A DNA stretch of 6,656 nt from Nocardioidaceae bacterium (GTDB lineage Bacteria > Actinomycetota > Actinomycetes > Propionibacteriales > Nocardioidaceae): NCBI GenBank assembly GCA_025966335.1, contig JAICRS010000168.1:1-6656 (forward strand). The letters are read 5' to 3'. The notes beneath the pieces are model-generated. The model was given only the letters and a program-made list of their open reading frames with translations, was not told where the DNA came from and searched no databases. The position numbers and the translations under genes are program-made. Of this stretch, positions 6,563 to 6,656 are shown piece after piece. Position 1 is the first letter of the stretch; every line of letters starts with the position of its first letter.

Positions 6563-6656
6563 TGACAGAACCTACTTCCAGCTCGAGAACTGCTGGCGGC
6601 CACGCGCGAACGTCCTGGCCTCCAGCGCGGAACAGTTGCGCGACCGTATCGGGCGA

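Noticed and set aside
6543..6656. An open - strand frame entering from the right edge (ends GSVSGMSYQ) and overlapping the VOC start by 20 bases
   Set aside because: Only 37 codons are visible, with mixed third-position composition and no recognisable motif. It could be the tail of an upstream gene but cannot be supported.

Overview
The window is GC-rich DNA with strong G/C preference at third codon positions. It has GTG and ATG starts, a SigE-family sigma factor and an actinobacterial-type heterodimeric ABC exporter. Together these point to a high-GC actinomycete chromosome. A Nocardioides/Kribbella-like source would fit, but that placement is an impression from protein style, not a search result.

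Layout: (1) On the + strand, positions 21-3469 hold a two-gene operon with an ATGA overlap that encodes both halves of a type IV ABC exporter. The nucleotide-binding domains have decayed in a complementary way. The first subunit has lost Walker A, the Q-loop Gln, the Walker B Asp and the H-loop His but keeps the signature motif. The second keeps all of those but has LTPPQ in place of LSGGQ. The predicted dimer therefore has exactly one consensus ATP site. (2) Positions 3470-3647 hold no recognisable gene; a weak inverted repeat lies where the two transcription units converge. (3) On the - strand, a SigE-family sigma factor (5585-5001) is followed one base later by a single-pass membrane protein (4999-3875) with a short cytoplasmic tail and a large outer domain, probably its cognate regulator. 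Downstream in the same direction lies a broken DUF1905-type gene (3853-3648), with an internal deletion and a frame change. (4) Upstream of the sigma gene, positions 5640-6100 are a badly decayed IS5-family transposase that can be read only by moving between frames. Its 3' end runs into the candidate sigma promoter. (5) On the - strand, 6562-6182 is an intact small VOC/glyoxalase-fold protein.

The exporter operon and the sigma/regulator operon converge, and nothing visible links them functionally. The right half shows genome decay (transposase relic, DUF1905 remnant) around an apparently intact envelope-sensing sigma module. I see no RNA genes, CRISPR arrays or intact mobile elements. I do not see a clearly new biological system. 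The most interesting features are the one-active-site exporter, the two reconstructed pseudogenes and the boundary between the IS relic and the sigma promoter.
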